Below are positions 40,536 to 50,000 of a DNA stretch of 56,979 nucleotides, piece by piece. A model generated the notes under the pieces. That model saw nothing but the letters and a program-made list of their open reading frames with translations, searched no databases and had not been told where the DNA came from. Within the stretch, counting starts at the first letter, position 1, and every line of letters starts with the position of its first letter. Origin of the DNA: Photobacterium kishitanii. Lineage in GTDB: Bacteria > Pseudomonadota > Gammaproteobacteria > Enterobacterales > Vibrionaceae. Location of the stretch: the NCBI RefSeq assembly GCF_003026355.1, contig NZ_PYON01000024.1, positions 1-56,979 on the forward strand. Reading direction: 5' to 3'. A program made the translations under genes and the position numbers.

Positions 40536-41114
40536 TTATTTTTCCATTTCTTTTTCAACTAACATAATTAAAATATGAATAATTTTAATATGGATTTCCT
40601 GAATACGATCGGCATAACCAAAATGCGGTACTCGAATTTCCACATCGGCTAATCCTGCCATTTTACCGCCATCTTTACCCGTTAACGCAATAGTTTTCAT
40701 ACCCTTAGCTTGGGCTGCTTCAATAGCTTTAAGAATATTAGCAGAGTTGCCTGAAGTTGAGAGTCCAAACAACACATCACCTTTAGAGCCAACGGCTTCT
40801 AAATAGCGAGAAAATACATATTCATAACCGAAATCATTACTCACACAAGATAGATGACTAGGATCTGAAATTGCAATCCCTGGGTAACCTGGACGATCAT
40901 CACGATAACGACCCGTTAATTCTTCGGCAAAATGCATCGCATCACAATGAGAACCACCATTACCACATGACAATACTTTGCCGCCTTGCTTGAATGAGTC
41001 AGCTAATAATTTAGCCGCAGCTTCAATATCAGCCAAATTTTTATCATCATTTAAAAAACGGTTAAGGACGTCAGCGGCATCAGTTAGTTCGCTGCGGATC
41101 AGATCTTTATACAT
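40536..41114 (-). CDS. gmhA: Sedoheptulose-7-phosphate isomerase
   Basis: A 192-residue SIS-domain enzyme, the same length as E. coli GmhA, making D-glycero-D-manno-heptose 7-phosphate for the LPS inner core. [17 protein letters not shown] and [11 protein letters not shown] are the SIS signatures. The start is the ATG at 41114 ([10 protein letters not shown]), matching E. coli; five further in-frame codons upstream are rejected. Preceded by GAGAG. Confidence 0.96.
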   Translation of the reverse strand: MYKDLIRSELTDAADVLNRFLNDDKNLADIEAAAKLLADSFKQGGKVLSCGNGGSHCDAMHFAEELTGRYRDDRPGYPGIAISDPSHLSCVSNDFGYEYVFSRYLEAVGSKGDVLFGLSTSGNSANILKAIEAAQAKGMKTIALTGKDGGKMAGLADVEIRVPHFGYADRIQEIHIKIIHILIMLVEKEMEK

Positions 41115-41215
41115 AAGCTGCTCTCTCAATGTTTTCCATTAAATACAAATCAAGCGAGCAACGTGCTCGCTTGATGCTGCAATACATCGTTAATCGCAGT
41201 TTACATACAAATAAC

Positions 41216-42907
41216 TTACAGTGTCGACTCTTGATGTGGCGCAATGCCAGAATTAACCACTAATATTTGCTGTAATTGCGTAATTGAATGCACTAGGTGA
41301 AGATTCGCTAGTTCAAATACCCCCGCATGTTCCAATTTACGCTCAACATGTGGTAATACCCCTAACAAATATACAGGTAACGCAGATAATCGATCTAGTG
41401 CTAATTCAAAAGCATGGATCGCGGTAATATCAATGGTTGATACATCACTGAAATCAAGCACCACCGCTCGCGTTGCCATATTTGTCTGTTCAATAACAGA
41501 AAATGCTTTTTCACTGGCCGCAAAAAATAATGGTCCATTAATATCGTATACCACCACATCATTACCAAAATTAAGATGTGGATGTTTATCATGGGTAATG
41601 GTAACCGTGGTTAAGCTAGCAATACGTTGAATAAACAGCACCCCAGCTAATAACAGCCCCACAATCACCGCAACAACCATATCAAATGCAATCGTCAAAA
41701 TAAAACAGGTCATTAACACCGCGACATCACGCCGTGGGGCAACTTTTAGAGTATGCACAAAGTGTGGTGCTTCCGACATATTCCAAGCCACCATGATTAA
41801 CAAGCCAGCTAAAGCACTCATCGGCACGTAAGACAATGCTGGCGCTAAAACCATCATTGCAGCCAACACAAACAGCGCATGAATAATGCCAGATAACGGT
41901 GAAAAAGCGCCAGAACGAATATTAGTCGCTGTGCGAGCAATTGCAGCCGTTGCTGGTATACCGCCAAAAAAAGGCACCACAATATTAGCTAAACCTTGCC
42001 CAACTAATTCCGCATTTGGATTATGTTTGGTACTCGTCATACCATCGGCAACAACGGCACATAGTAACGATTCAATGCAACCTAACATCGCAATCGTTAA
42101 CGCTGATGGCATCAATTCAATCACTGTGGCCCAATTAAAATTATTAGATTGCCATAATGGAAAAAATTGCGGCGCTTCTTGTGGAATACCGTGACCAATA
42201 ATATTACCAATAGTGTAGGTAAATTTTTCACCTAATAATGTCACATGTTCAAGGCTGAAATGATTTACAACCAATGCTAAAACTGTACCCACAAACAAAG
42301 AAACTAAATGAGGTGGAATTCGGGTTTTTAGTTTAGCCCAACCGATAAAGGTCATAATGGTAATAATACCCACTAGAGCATCTGCATAGTTGGTGGTCGA
42401 TATTGCATGTGAATAAGCCATCACTTTTTCAGGAAAATGAATCGGGCTACCTAATACATGTAAACCAAGCAAATCTTTTAGTTGTAAAAAAGCAATGACA
42501 AATCCAATTCCGGCAGTAAAACCAGTTGTAACCGGATAAGGTACATATGCCACCAGCTGTCCTAACCTAAAAATACCCATCAGTAATAAGATAATGCCTG
42601 ACATCATGGTAGCTAGCATTAATCCCGACAAACCATATTTCTGCGTTATCGGTAACAATATCACCACAAAAGCTGCAGTCGGCCCAGTAATATTAAACCG
42701 TGACCCGCCTAAGAGTGCAGCCAAAAAACCCGCTACGATAACCGTATATAAACCATGCTGTGGTGGCACACCTACAGCGATAGCTAATGCCATACCTAAC
42801 GGAATAGCGACAATACCAACGGTAATACCAGAGACTAAATCGGCACGAAACTTGGAAAGGGAGTACCCCTGTTTCCACGATTGAGAGAGAGCTTGAAAAA
42901 TCAACAC
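41216..42907 (-). CDS. SulP-family anion transporter, DauA-like
   Basis: A 563-residue SLC26/SulP protein with about 14 membrane helices (residues 25-430) and a C-terminal STAS domain (about 440-545). It is very similar along its length to E. coli DauA (559), an acidic-pH C4-dicarboxylate transporter: for example GITVGIVAIPLGMALAI, NITGPTAAFVVIL, ELVGQGLANIVVPFFGG. The substrate cannot be told from sequence. The start is a GTG at 42907 with AGGGG seven bases upstream. A possible -35 TTGACA (42952-42957 on the - strand) lies upstream with a poor -10. Confidence 0.88.
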   Translation of the reverse strand: MLIFQALSQSWKQGYSLSKFRADLVSGITVGIVAIPLGMALAIAVGVPPQHGLYTVIVAGFLAALLGGSRFNITGPTAAFVVILLPITQKYGLSGLMLATMMSGIILLLMGIFRLGQLVAYVPYPVTTGFTAGIGFVIAFLQLKDLLGLHVLGSPIHFPEKVMAYSHAISTTNYADALVGIITIMTFIGWAKLKTRIPPHLVSLFVGTVLALVVNHFSLEHVTLLGEKFTYTIGNIIGHGIPQEAPQFFPLWQSNNFNWATVIELMPSALTIAMLGCIESLLCAVVADGMTSTKHNPNAELVGQGLANIVVPFFGGIPATAAIARTATNIRSGAFSPLSGIIHALFVLAAMMVLAPALSYVPMSALAGLLIMVAWNMSEAPHFVHTLKVAPRRDVAVLMTCFILTIAFDMVVAVIVGLLLAGVLFIQRIASLTTVTITHDKHPHLNFGNDVVVYDINGPLFFAASEKAFSVIEQTNMATRAVVLDFSDVSTIDITAIHAFELALDRLSALPVYLLGVLPHVERKLEHAGVFELANLHLVHSITQLQQILVVNSGIAPHQESTL

Positions 42908-43215
42908 AACAAAACCCCTGCGCTTATTTGCACATAAAAAATAGGTATTGATGTCAACCCGAAAGAGGGTCCGGCGGGCAACTGTCAGTCGGAAATCGGG
43001 AAAGGCAACAAACGGAAATACAGCTCACTTATCAAGTGTATAAAAAACACACAGATTCAATAACGTGAACAGTATCACAATAGTGCTACATGTTAACGTT
43101 TGATAAAGAATTGGCAAGTGAAAATAAACTCGTACCTGATTTCGATCAATGCCAGTAAAAACGTAGCATTAGTGTTTTTACTTCCTTCTTTAGCTCCCAT
43201 TTTTAAACAAAATAT

Positions 43216-43245
43216 TTTACATTTCTTTAAAAAATAAATTACAAT
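43216..43245 (+). promoter_or_regulatory. Probable fadE promoter
   Basis: TTTACA (43216-43221) and TACAAT (43240-43245) are spaced by 18 bases, just upstream of the FadR-like site. Confidence 0.55.
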
Positions 43246-43252
43246 AAACAAA

Positions 43253-43269
43253 AGGTGGTTAGACCTCTT
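43253..43269 (+). promoter_or_regulatory. Putative FadR operator of fadE
   Basis: AGGTGGTTAGACCTCTT holds the FadR core TGGTNNGACC found at E. coli fad operators. It lies at the expected transcription start, just after the TACAAT -10, where FadR binding would repress fadE until acyl-CoA is present. The match is from memory of the consensus. Confidence 0.6.
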
Positions 43270-43399
43270 ACCTTGGTTTTTTAAGTCACCTTACTCTAAA
43301 ACACGTAGCGTAATATTGCCTCTAAAAATATCACCCATGAGTTCAATGAAATTTTTAGCTGCAATCTATAGTGCTGCTATATGATTACGGAGAATCGCC

Positions 43400-45853
43400 A
43401 TGCTGACATTTATATATTTAACTGGCTTTATCTGTGTGCTTGCTATTCTTGCCTATCACCGAACATCTCGTCCTAAGTTTACTGTCGCTATTGCTGCATT
43501 ATTAGTTTTAGGTACCCTGTTAAATGTTACAGGAATTATCAGTTGGCTAATTTTCACCATCGTGGCTTTAGTACTAAATACCCCCACATTACGTAAAAAA
43601 TTTATTACTCATTACGCGCTCAATAGCTTTAAAAAAGTCATGCCAAAAATGTCACAAACAGAGCAGGAAGCCATTGATGCAGGTACTGTATGGTGGGAAG
43701 CAGATCTTTTTAGTGGCAAGCCTGATTGGAACAAACTACATGCTATTCAAGCCCCGACTCTAACCCCCGCAGAACAAGCCTTTTTAGATGGACCTGTGGA
43801 TGATGTTTGCCGTATGGTCAATGACTTTCATGTCACCCATGATCTTGCCGATTTACCACCTGAAGTTTGGCAACAGCTCAAGCAGCATAAATTTTTTGCG
43901 ATGATCATAAAAAAGCAATATGGCGGTTTAGAATTTTCAGCCTATGCACAATCGCTTGTTTTACAAAAACTTACTGGTGTATCAACGGTATTATCATCAA
44001 CAGTTGGGGTACCGAACTCTTTAGGCCCTGGTGAGTTACTGCAACACTACGGTACTGAAGAACAAAAAAATTATTACTTACCCCGTTTAGCTGCAGGTAA
44101 AGAAATTCCTTGTTTTGCACTCACAAGTCCTGAGGCAGGATCTGATGCAGGCTCTATTCCTGATTTTGGCATAGTCAAAAAAGGTATTTGGCAAGGAAAA
44201 GAAGTACTTGGAATGGAGTTAACGTGGAATAAGCGTTATATCACCTTAGCGCCTGTCGCAACGGTATTAGGATTGGCATTTAAGTTATTCGATCCCGATC
44301 ATTTACTCGGCGATGAGGATGATCTTGGCATTACTTGTGCGCTAATTCCTACCGATATTGATGGGGTTGAAATTGGTCGTCGTCATTTCCCTCTTAATAT
44401 TCCATTCCAAAACGGTCCAACTCGAGGCGATAAAATATTTGTTCCTATCGATTTCATCATTGGTGGCCAAGCCATGGCTGGACAAGGATGGCGAATGCTC
44501 GTTGAATGCCTCTCTGTTGGTCGTGGAATAACATTACCTTCAAATGCAACGGGTGGTTTAAAAACCGCGGCAATGGCAACCGGTGCTTATGCTCGTATTC
44601 GTCGGCAGTTTAAGTTACCCATAGGTAAAATGGAGGGAATAGAAGAGCCTCTCGCACGTATTGTTGGTAATGCTTATGTCACTGATGCTGCAACGACACT
44701 CACTGTCACAGGAATAGATTTAGGGGAAAAACCCGCGGTCATCTCTGCAATTGTTAAATACCACTGCACCCATCGCAGTCAGCAAAGTATCATTGATGCT
44801 ATGGATATCGCAGGCGGGAAAGGTATTTGTATGGGGCCACGCAACTTCCTAGCACGAGGTTATCAAGGTGCTCCCATTGCCGTCACCGTTGAGGGCGCTA
44901 ATATTCTAACCCGTTCCATGATCATCTTTGGCCAAGGGGCTATTCGATGCCATCCATATGTACTTGATGAAATTAATGCCGCTTATAACGACGATCCACA
45001 CCATGCTATTGATCAGTTTGATACCGCGTTATTTAGTCACATCGGTTTTGTGATCAGTAATATGAGTCGTAGTTTATGGTTAGGATTAACCGATGGTCGA
45101 GGTTCACCTACACCACATCACAACGCAACCCAACGCTATTATCAACAAATAAACCGTTACAGTGCTAACTTGGCACTATTAGCAGATATTTCAATGGTAA
45201 CGCTAGGTGGCACACTCAAACGTAAAGAACGCTTATCCGCCCGTTTAGGTGATGTGTTAAGCCAATTATACTTAGCCTCTGCCACTCTAAAACGCTATAC
45301 CGATGAAGGTCAGCAGCAAGAGGATATTGCGTTAGTACATTGGGGGCTACAAGATGCGCTTTATCAAACCGAAGTTGCCATTGATAACTTTTTAGCTAAC
45401 TTTCCAAATAAGGCCATTGCCAGTGGATTACGATTATTGATATTGCCAACTGGATTACGTCGTCGTAAACCAACAGATGAGCTTGATCATCAACTGGCAC
45501 GTTTAATTCAAACTCCATCCGCAACGAGGAATCGTATTGGCCGCGGTCAATTTTTAGAAGCCACTGAAAATAATACAGTCGGTATGATGGAAATGGCACT
45601 GCTTGATATTCTTGCTGCCGAGCCTATTTATGATCGAGTCTGCCTCGCTGCCAACACTCAATTACCTTTCATGCAATTAGGTAAAGTCGCAGCTAAAGGC
45701 TTAGAGCTAGGTGTTATTACCACAGCAGAAGCTGAATTACTCCAGCGCGCAGAAACGGGGCGGTTATATACAATTAATGTTGATGATTTTGATCCACAGC
45801 AGTTAGCCGTCAACCCACCTCAAACTGCACCACAGATCCATAGTGCAGCTTAA
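43400..45853 (+). CDS. fadE: Acyl-CoA dehydrogenase FadE
   Basis: An 817-residue protein (E. coli FadE 814), the first enzyme of fatty-acid beta-oxidation. Two hydrophobic N-terminal segments (about 2-17 and 27-58) are followed by the acyl-CoA dehydrogenase core ([20 protein letters not shown] near residue 235; [18 protein letters not shown] near 475) and the FadE-specific C-terminal domain. The start has GGAG upstream. Single-gene unit; regulation by FadR is inferred from the upstream site. Confidence 0.94.
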   Translation: MLTFIYLTGFICVLAILAYHRTSRPKFTVAIAALLVLGTLLNVTGIISWLIFTIVALVLNTPTLRKKFITHYALNSFKKVMPKMSQTEQEAIDAGTVWWEADLFSGKPDWNKLHAIQAPTLTPAEQAFLDGPVDDVCRMVNDFHVTHDLADLPPEVWQQLKQHKFFAMIIKKQYGGLEFSAYAQSLVLQKLTGVSTVLSSTVGVPNSLGPGELLQHYGTEEQKNYYLPRLAAGKEIPCFALTSPEAGSDAGSIPDFGIVKKGIWQGKEVLGMELTWNKRYITLAPVATVLGLAFKLFDPDHLLGDEDDLGITCALIPTDIDGVEIGRRHFPLNIPFQNGPTRGDKIFVPIDFIIGGQAMAGQGWRMLVECLSVGRGITLPSNATGGLKTAAMATGAYARIRRQFKLPIGKMEGIEEPLARIVGNAYVTDAATTLTVTGIDLGEKPAVISAIVKYHCTHRSQQSIIDAMDIAGGKGICMGPRNFLARGYQGAPIAVTVEGANILTRSMIIFGQGAIRCHPYVLDEINAAYNDDPHHAIDQFDTALFSHIGFVISNMSRSLWLGLTDGRGSPTPHHNATQRYYQQINRYSANLALLADISMVTLGGTLKRKERLSARLGDVLSQLYLASATLKRYTDEGQQQEDIALVHWGLQDALYQTEVAIDNFLANFPNKAIASGLRLLILPTGLRRRKPTDELDHQLARLIQTPSATRNRIGRGQFLEATENNTVGMMEMALLDILAAEPIYDRVCLAANTQLPFMQLGKVAAKGLELGVITTAEAELLQRAETGRLYTINVDDFDPQQLAVNPPQTAPQIHSAA

Positions 45854-45877
45854 ACACCAAGTATTATTACTACAAAT

Positions 45878-45908
45878 AGGGGAAGCTGTATGCTCCCCTT
45901 TTTATTTT
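45878..45908. terminator. Terminator after fadE
   Basis: AGGGGAAGC pairs with GCTCCCCT (one bulged A) around TGTAT, followed by TTTTATTTT. The stop of the convergent TIGR03503 gene lies inside the tail of this structure. Confidence 0.8.
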
Positions 45909-47113
45909 AACTCGTTAGGCAACATCAAATCATGTTTTGACGTTCGTTTACGGCGCCACAGTAATAACAATGTAATCGCGCTAATAACGACAATAATATT
46001 TGTAATAGCTATCCATAATAACTGTTGTTGGCGCTGCTCAGTCTGACGTGCAGTTAACTGCTGCTCCAACCGTTGTTGAGCCAATGGTGAAGTTAAACTC
46101 GGAGTTACAATTGCCACCTGAGTATAATTTTGTTTTGGCAACCTAAATACTAACTCTCTCTGCGTCAAAGCATCTGTAACATAAGCCCAACCACGCCACC
46201 ATGCTTTACCAACATGACTATCATTGAGCCATGTCAATTCTAATTGTGACTGTGGTGCCGTAGTACTACGTTGAAGAATTTGTGGTTTAGTCTGTGGTTG
46301 CTTAACAACTAAATAAGCCGCTAATGAACCCGCAACAATTTGCTCAGGCTTGGTTTCAATATTAACCACATGGGATATTAATGACCGATGACTCTGCGTG
46401 AACGTGGTTGTTATTGGGGTCGGATAAACTAACACTGTTTGTTCTACTGCGCGTTCAAAAACACCGTTCGTTGACGCGATTTTGACTCGATACTTACCAG
46501 GCACAACATCAATATTAAGTGCTACAGTAAATACACCGTCACCAGCAACTTCATCATATTCATGACCATTATCAGCAAATGTACCGACTTCTATTGCTGT
46601 CGATTCATCAACTGTACCATTGGATAAATCAGAAGTTATAGGATAAAAAATTACTTTTAACTGCACTCGATCTAAAAAATCACGGAGCAATAATGGCTGT
46701 TGATTTTGGGTTAATCGGGCGCTAAATTTTAGCACTTCGGTTTGATACAATTGCGCCGGTAATTGATGAGCGTCAAGTTGGATATTAGAAATTATTCTAA
46801 TGCCATTATTAGTCGATACTTTCCCTAATGCTTGCCAAGGCCCAGCCATCGGATGATTAATCGAAATAATATCCATCCCCTTATCGCTGTACCATGACAT
46901 AGCTTTAGAATGACGATCGGCATAATACTTACGCCCATCAGGTGCAACTAATACCACCGACTGACTAGGCTGCTCACGCGTCACAACAAATGTGATTTGT
47001 TCTATTTCAGGATCAACGCGAAAACGATTATCAAGCCAAGTTAATCTCGTCTCAGTTTGTGCCCAAGCACAAAGTGGAACATAGAAAAGAAGTAACCATA
47101 ATCGCCGCAACAT
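45902..47113 (-). CDS. TIGR03503 family exported membrane protein
   Basis: A 403-residue protein with a signal peptide (MLRRLWLLLFYVPLCAWA, cleavage about 19), a large beta-rich extracytoplasmic region resembling von Willebrand/choice-of-anchor ectodomains (VAGDGVFTVALN in the middle), a single C-terminal membrane helix (WIAITNIIVVISAITLLLLW) and a basic cytoplasmic tail. I recognise it as TIGR03503, restricted to marine gamma-proteobacteria and of unknown function. Start chosen at 47113, seven bases after the dnaQ stop with AGGGGC upstream; the frame extends to 47155 but would overlap dnaQ and hide the signal peptide. Probably co-transcribed with dnaQ. Confidence 0.82.
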   Translation of the reverse strand: MLRRLWLLLFYVPLCAWAQTETRLTWLDNRFRVDPEIEQITFVVTREQPSQSVVLVAPDGRKYYADRHSKAMSWYSDKGMDIISINHPMAGPWQALGKVSTNNGIRIISNIQLDAHQLPAQLYQTEVLKFSARLTQNQQPLLLRDFLDRVQLKVIFYPITSDLSNGTVDESTAIEVGTFADNGHEYDEVAGDGVFTVALNIDVVPGKYRVKIASTNGVFERAVEQTVLVYPTPITTTFTQSHRSLISHVVNIETKPEQIVAGSLAAYLVVKQPQTKPQILQRSTTAPQSQLELTWLNDSHVGKAWWRGWAYVTDALTQRELVFRLPKQNYTQVAIVTPSLTSPLAQQRLEQQLTARQTEQRQQQLLWIAITNIIVVISAITLLLLWRRKRTSKHDLMLPNELK

Positions 47114-47120
47114 AATGCCC

Positions 47121-47843
47121 CTAAAGACGCCAAATAACGTCAGCCTTTTTACCAATCAGATCAAGCCTATCTTGATGTGCTGTTAGTTCATCGGCAGCTG
47201 CATGAATAACCTTTAATACTTTTCGACCGCTCGCTAAACGGCGAATAGTGGTTTCTGTTGTAGAATCATCGTTACCACTACTTAAACGTAATGATGTTTG
47301 ACCACCGGTCATCATCAAATAAACGTCAGCTAGAATCTCAGCATCGAGTAATGCGCCGTGCAAAGTACGATGAGAATTATCAATGCCATAACGTGAACAT
47401 AAAATATCAAGATTATTACGTTTACCAGGAAACAGCCTTTTTGCCATTTCTAAGGTATCGGTTACCTGACAGATATCTTCTATTTTCGCAATTGACGCGC
47501 CCATTTTATGGAATTCATAATCCATAAAACCGGTATCGAACGATGCATTATGTGCGACGAGTTCAGCGCCATCAATAAAATCAATAAACTCTTGATGAAT
47601 TTCAGCATACACAGGTTTATCACGCAAAAATTCATCAGTAATACCATGGACAGCAATCGCTTCTGGATCGATATTTCGATCAGGTTTTATATAAACATGA
47701 AACGTATTACCGGTTAATTTACGATTGATGATTTCAACAGCACCAATTTCAACAATGCCGTGGCCTTCATAATGAGGGCCGGTCATGTTCATACCGGTTG
47801 TTTCTGTATCAAATACAATAATGCGTTGGTTAGTGGCTTTCAT
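47121..47843 (-). CDS. dnaQ: DNA polymerase III epsilon subunit (3'-5' exonuclease)
   Basis: A 240-residue proofreading exonuclease (E. coli 243). All DEDDh residues are at E. coli positions: D12, E14, D103, H162 and D167. The C-terminal ~50 residues that bind the alpha subunit follow a linker of Ser/Thr/Asn. It is divergent from rnhA with a 54-base gap, the same arrangement as in E. coli. Confidence 0.96.
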   Translation of the reverse strand: MKATNQRIIVFDTETTGMNMTGPHYEGHGIVEIGAVEIINRKLTGNTFHVYIKPDRNIDPEAIAVHGITDEFLRDKPVYAEIHQEFIDFIDGAELVAHNASFDTGFMDYEFHKMGASIAKIEDICQVTDTLEMAKRLFPGKRNNLDILCSRYGIDNSHRTLHGALLDAEILADVYLMMTGGQTSLRLSSGNDDSTTETTIRRLASGRKVLKVIHAAADELTAHQDRLDLIGKKADVIWRL

Positions 47844-47897
47844 AGTAGTTAATGTGTCAGACTTAAGTTTTTATAATAGAAGGCAAAGCTACCCACA

Positions 47898-48362
47898 ATG
47901 ATGAAGCAGGTAGAAATTTTCACCGATGGATCGTGTTTAGGTAATCCAGGTCCTGGCGGTTATGGCACAGTACTAAGATACAAACAACACGAAAAAGAGC
48001 TCAGTGGCGGCTATTTAATGACCACCAATAACCGCATGGAGCTTCTTGCAGCCATTATGGGACTGGCAAGTCTAAAACAGCCATGCTCAGTAGATCTTAC
48101 CACTGACAGCCAATATGTGCGTCAAGGAATTACTCAATGGATCCATAATTGGAAAAAACGTGGTTGGCAAACTGCTGATAAAAAACCCGTCAAAAATGCT
48201 GACTTATGGCAGCAATTGGATCGAGAAACTCAGCGTCATCAAGTGCAATGGCATTGGGTTAAAGGTCATGCTGGCCACCCTGAAAATGAACGTTGCGATG
48301 TCTTGGCCCGTACCGCAGCTGAAAACCCAACCCAAGCTGATACAGGTTATCAGCCAAACTAA
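47898..48362 (+). CDS. rnhA: Ribonuclease HI
   Basis: A 154-residue enzyme (E. coli 155) that degrades RNA in RNA-DNA hybrids. The active site matches E. coli numbering exactly: D10, E48, D70 and D134, with H124 in the [10 protein letters not shown] loop; the basic handle ([17 protein letters not shown]) is present. Divergent from dnaQ. Confidence 0.97.
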   Translation: MMKQVEIFTDGSCLGNPGPGGYGTVLRYKQHEKELSGGYLMTTNNRMELLAAIMGLASLKQPCSVDLTTDSQYVRQGITQWIHNWKKRGWQTADKKPVKNADLWQQLDRETQRHQVQWHWVKGHAGHPENERCDVLARTAAENPTQADTGYQPN

Positions 48363-48370
48363 GCTTAGTT

Positions 48371-49129
48371 TTACGAACGCGGTGGGGATTTAGGTAACGT
48401 TTTTTCAACTTGGGTACGACAGTTAATCCGTAATGGTGCTAATTGACGACGTAATTTCCATGTCGGTTTGATCGGCTTAAGTGGACACGTGCGTTTACGC
48501 GCCACAATAAAATACAAACTACCTACTGCCGATAAAGGTTCAGAGAGAACATGTTCAAGCCACTCCGCACAAGCCAGATGACGGGTTGCGGGTACGATGG
48601 CAAACGTTTCTTGATACACCACTTCATAATTAAGCAATCGCAGCCAATCATTAATACGAAATGGTAAATACATTCTTCCGGTCCACGGTGCTTGGTGACG
48701 ATTCCACGGTAATAACCCTCGTAAACCTAAGAGGCTCAGCGGGTTGTTACCACTTAATACCAAGTAGCCATCATCAACCATCACTCGATCAATTTCCCGT
48801 AATAATCGATGAGGATCAATAGAATAATCCAACTGATGCATTAACAAGCAAGCATCAAATGACTTTTCAATGAAGGGTAACTCTAACGCATCAGCCACAA
48901 TAGTGCGCTTAGGACTGAGCTTATCGACGCTGATTTGATGTTGAATATTACAATGGCTACTGGTCAGCTCTGCACTTAAGCCACCAAGCTTTAACATATG
49001 GTAGCCAAACAATTTAGGGCACCACTCATCGAGGCGTGCCTGTAATAATTCTGCTACCCATTCACCATTGATCACATTCGACCATGTATAAGGAACTTCA
49101 ATGTGTGTTACTGTACGCGCTGGCTTCAT
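48371..49129 (-). CDS. Class I SAM-dependent methyltransferase (YafS-like)
   Basis: A 252-residue protein with a methyltransferase fold. The SAM-binding motif I (YHMLKLGGLSAEL) is degenerate, and the acidic motif DALELPFIEKSFDACLLMHQLDY is the more typical YafS/Methyltransf_11 signal. E. coli yafS lies between rnhA and gloB, as here. The ATG at 49129 is preferred over an in-frame start at 49165, which would lie almost on the gloB start. The C-terminus is strongly basic. Substrate unknown. Confidence 0.83.
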   Translation of the reverse strand: MKPARTVTHIEVPYTWSNVINGEWVAELLQARLDEWCPKLFGYHMLKLGGLSAELTSSHCNIQHQISVDKLSPKRTIVADALELPFIEKSFDACLLMHQLDYSIDPHRLLREIDRVMVDDGYLVLSGNNPLSLLGLRGLLPWNRHQAPWTGRMYLPFRINDWLRLLNYEVVYQETFAIVPATRHLACAEWLEHVLSEPLSAVGSLYFIVARKRTCPLKPIKPTWKLRRQLAPLRINCRTQVEKTLPKSPPRS

Positions 49130-49170
49130 AAGATACTGCTCAACACCTGATAAGGCTGGAGACAAAATTC

Positions 49171-49929
49171 ATGTTAACTGTTAAAAGCATACCCGCATTT
49201 AAAGACAATTACATCTGGCTAATTCAAAACCCAGACAATCATTGTGTCGTTGTTGATCCAGGGGATGCCACGCCGGTTCTTGAGGCAATAGATAAAGATA
49301 ATTTAATTCTAGACGCGATCCTGATCACTCATCATCATCATGACCATGTGGGTGGTATCAGTGAATTAAAACGTCGCTTCCCTACCATCAAAGTTGTTGG
49401 CCCTAATGATGAGCCAATTCCAGGTATCACTCGTCCAGTCGAAGATGGCGATCAAGTCGATATTTTTGGTGAACGCTTTATGGTACTTAGCGTACCAGGA
49501 CACACCCTTGGGCATATTGCATATGTCGGTGATGAAAAGCTATTTTGTGGCGATACATTATTCTCTGCAGGCTGTGGTCGCATTTTTGAAGGTACACCAG
49601 CCCAAATGTTTAATTCATTGCAAAAAATCGCCTCATTACCAGATGAAACTAAGATTTATTGTGCTCATGAATACACTGCAGGAAATCTTGCTTTCGCATT
49701 AGTGGCAGAACAGGATAATGCTCATCTACAACGTTATCGTGATCAAGTTAATCGACTGCGTGCCAACGGTCAAAGTACTCTGCCGACGACCCTCAATAAT
49801 GAAAAGCTTATTAACCCTTTTTTACGTTGTGATCAGCCAAGTATCAAGCGTTCTGTTGCTGATAAAGCGTACGATAACTCAGATATTGAGACATTTGCAG
49901 CACTTCGACGTTGGAAAGATGAGTTTTAA
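49171..49929 (+). CDS. gloB: Hydroxyacylglutathione hydrolase (glyoxalase II)
   Basis: A 252-residue metallo-beta-lactamase-fold enzyme (E. coli GloB 251) hydrolysing S-lactoylglutathione in methylglyoxal detoxification. The metal motif [10 protein letters not shown] gives H54, H56, D58 and H59, and GHTLGH and [12 protein letters not shown] complete the site. Divergent from the YafS-like gene, with mltD downstream as in E. coli. Confidence 0.95.
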   Translation: MLTVKSIPAFKDNYIWLIQNPDNHCVVVDPGDATPVLEAIDKDNLILDAILITHHHHDHVGGISELKRRFPTIKVVGPNDEPIPGITRPVEDGDQVDIFGERFMVLSVPGHTLGHIAYVGDEKLFCGDTLFSAGCGRIFEGTPAQMFNSLQKIASLPDETKIYCAHEYTAGNLAFALVAEQDNAHLQRYRDQVNRLRANGQSTLPTTLNNEKLINPFLRCDQPSIKRSVADKAYDNSDIETFAALRRWKDEF

Positions 49930-49952
49930 TGCATCTTCCCTTGTAACCAAGG

Positions 49953-49986
49953 TGGTTGGGCAAGTATTATCACCAACCATTTTGGC
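49953..49986 (+). terminator. Weak stem-loop between gloB and mltD
   Basis: TGGTTGG (49953-49959) pairs with CCAACCA (49973-49979) around a 13-base loop, followed by TTTT. It would be a weak terminator for gloB at best; mltD starts at 50001. Confidence 0.35.
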
Positions 49987-50000
49987 TACAAACGACTGTC

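Larger units (their letters stand above)
42908..43399. other. 492-base divergent intergenic region (SulP gene / fadE)
   Basis: No coding frame seen. The left part holds the SulP leader and a -35-like TTGACA on the - strand. Near 43155-43181, GTAAAAAC and GTTTTTAC form a weak inverted repeat. The right part holds the fadE promoter and a FadR-like site, then a roughly 130-base leader before fadE. Confidence 0.65.

Noticed and set aside
43155..43181. GTAAAAAC…GTTTTTAC inverted repeat upstream of fadE, as a terminator
   Set aside because: The stem is short and AT-rich with a long loop and no clear U-tract; kept only as a note in the intergenic entry.
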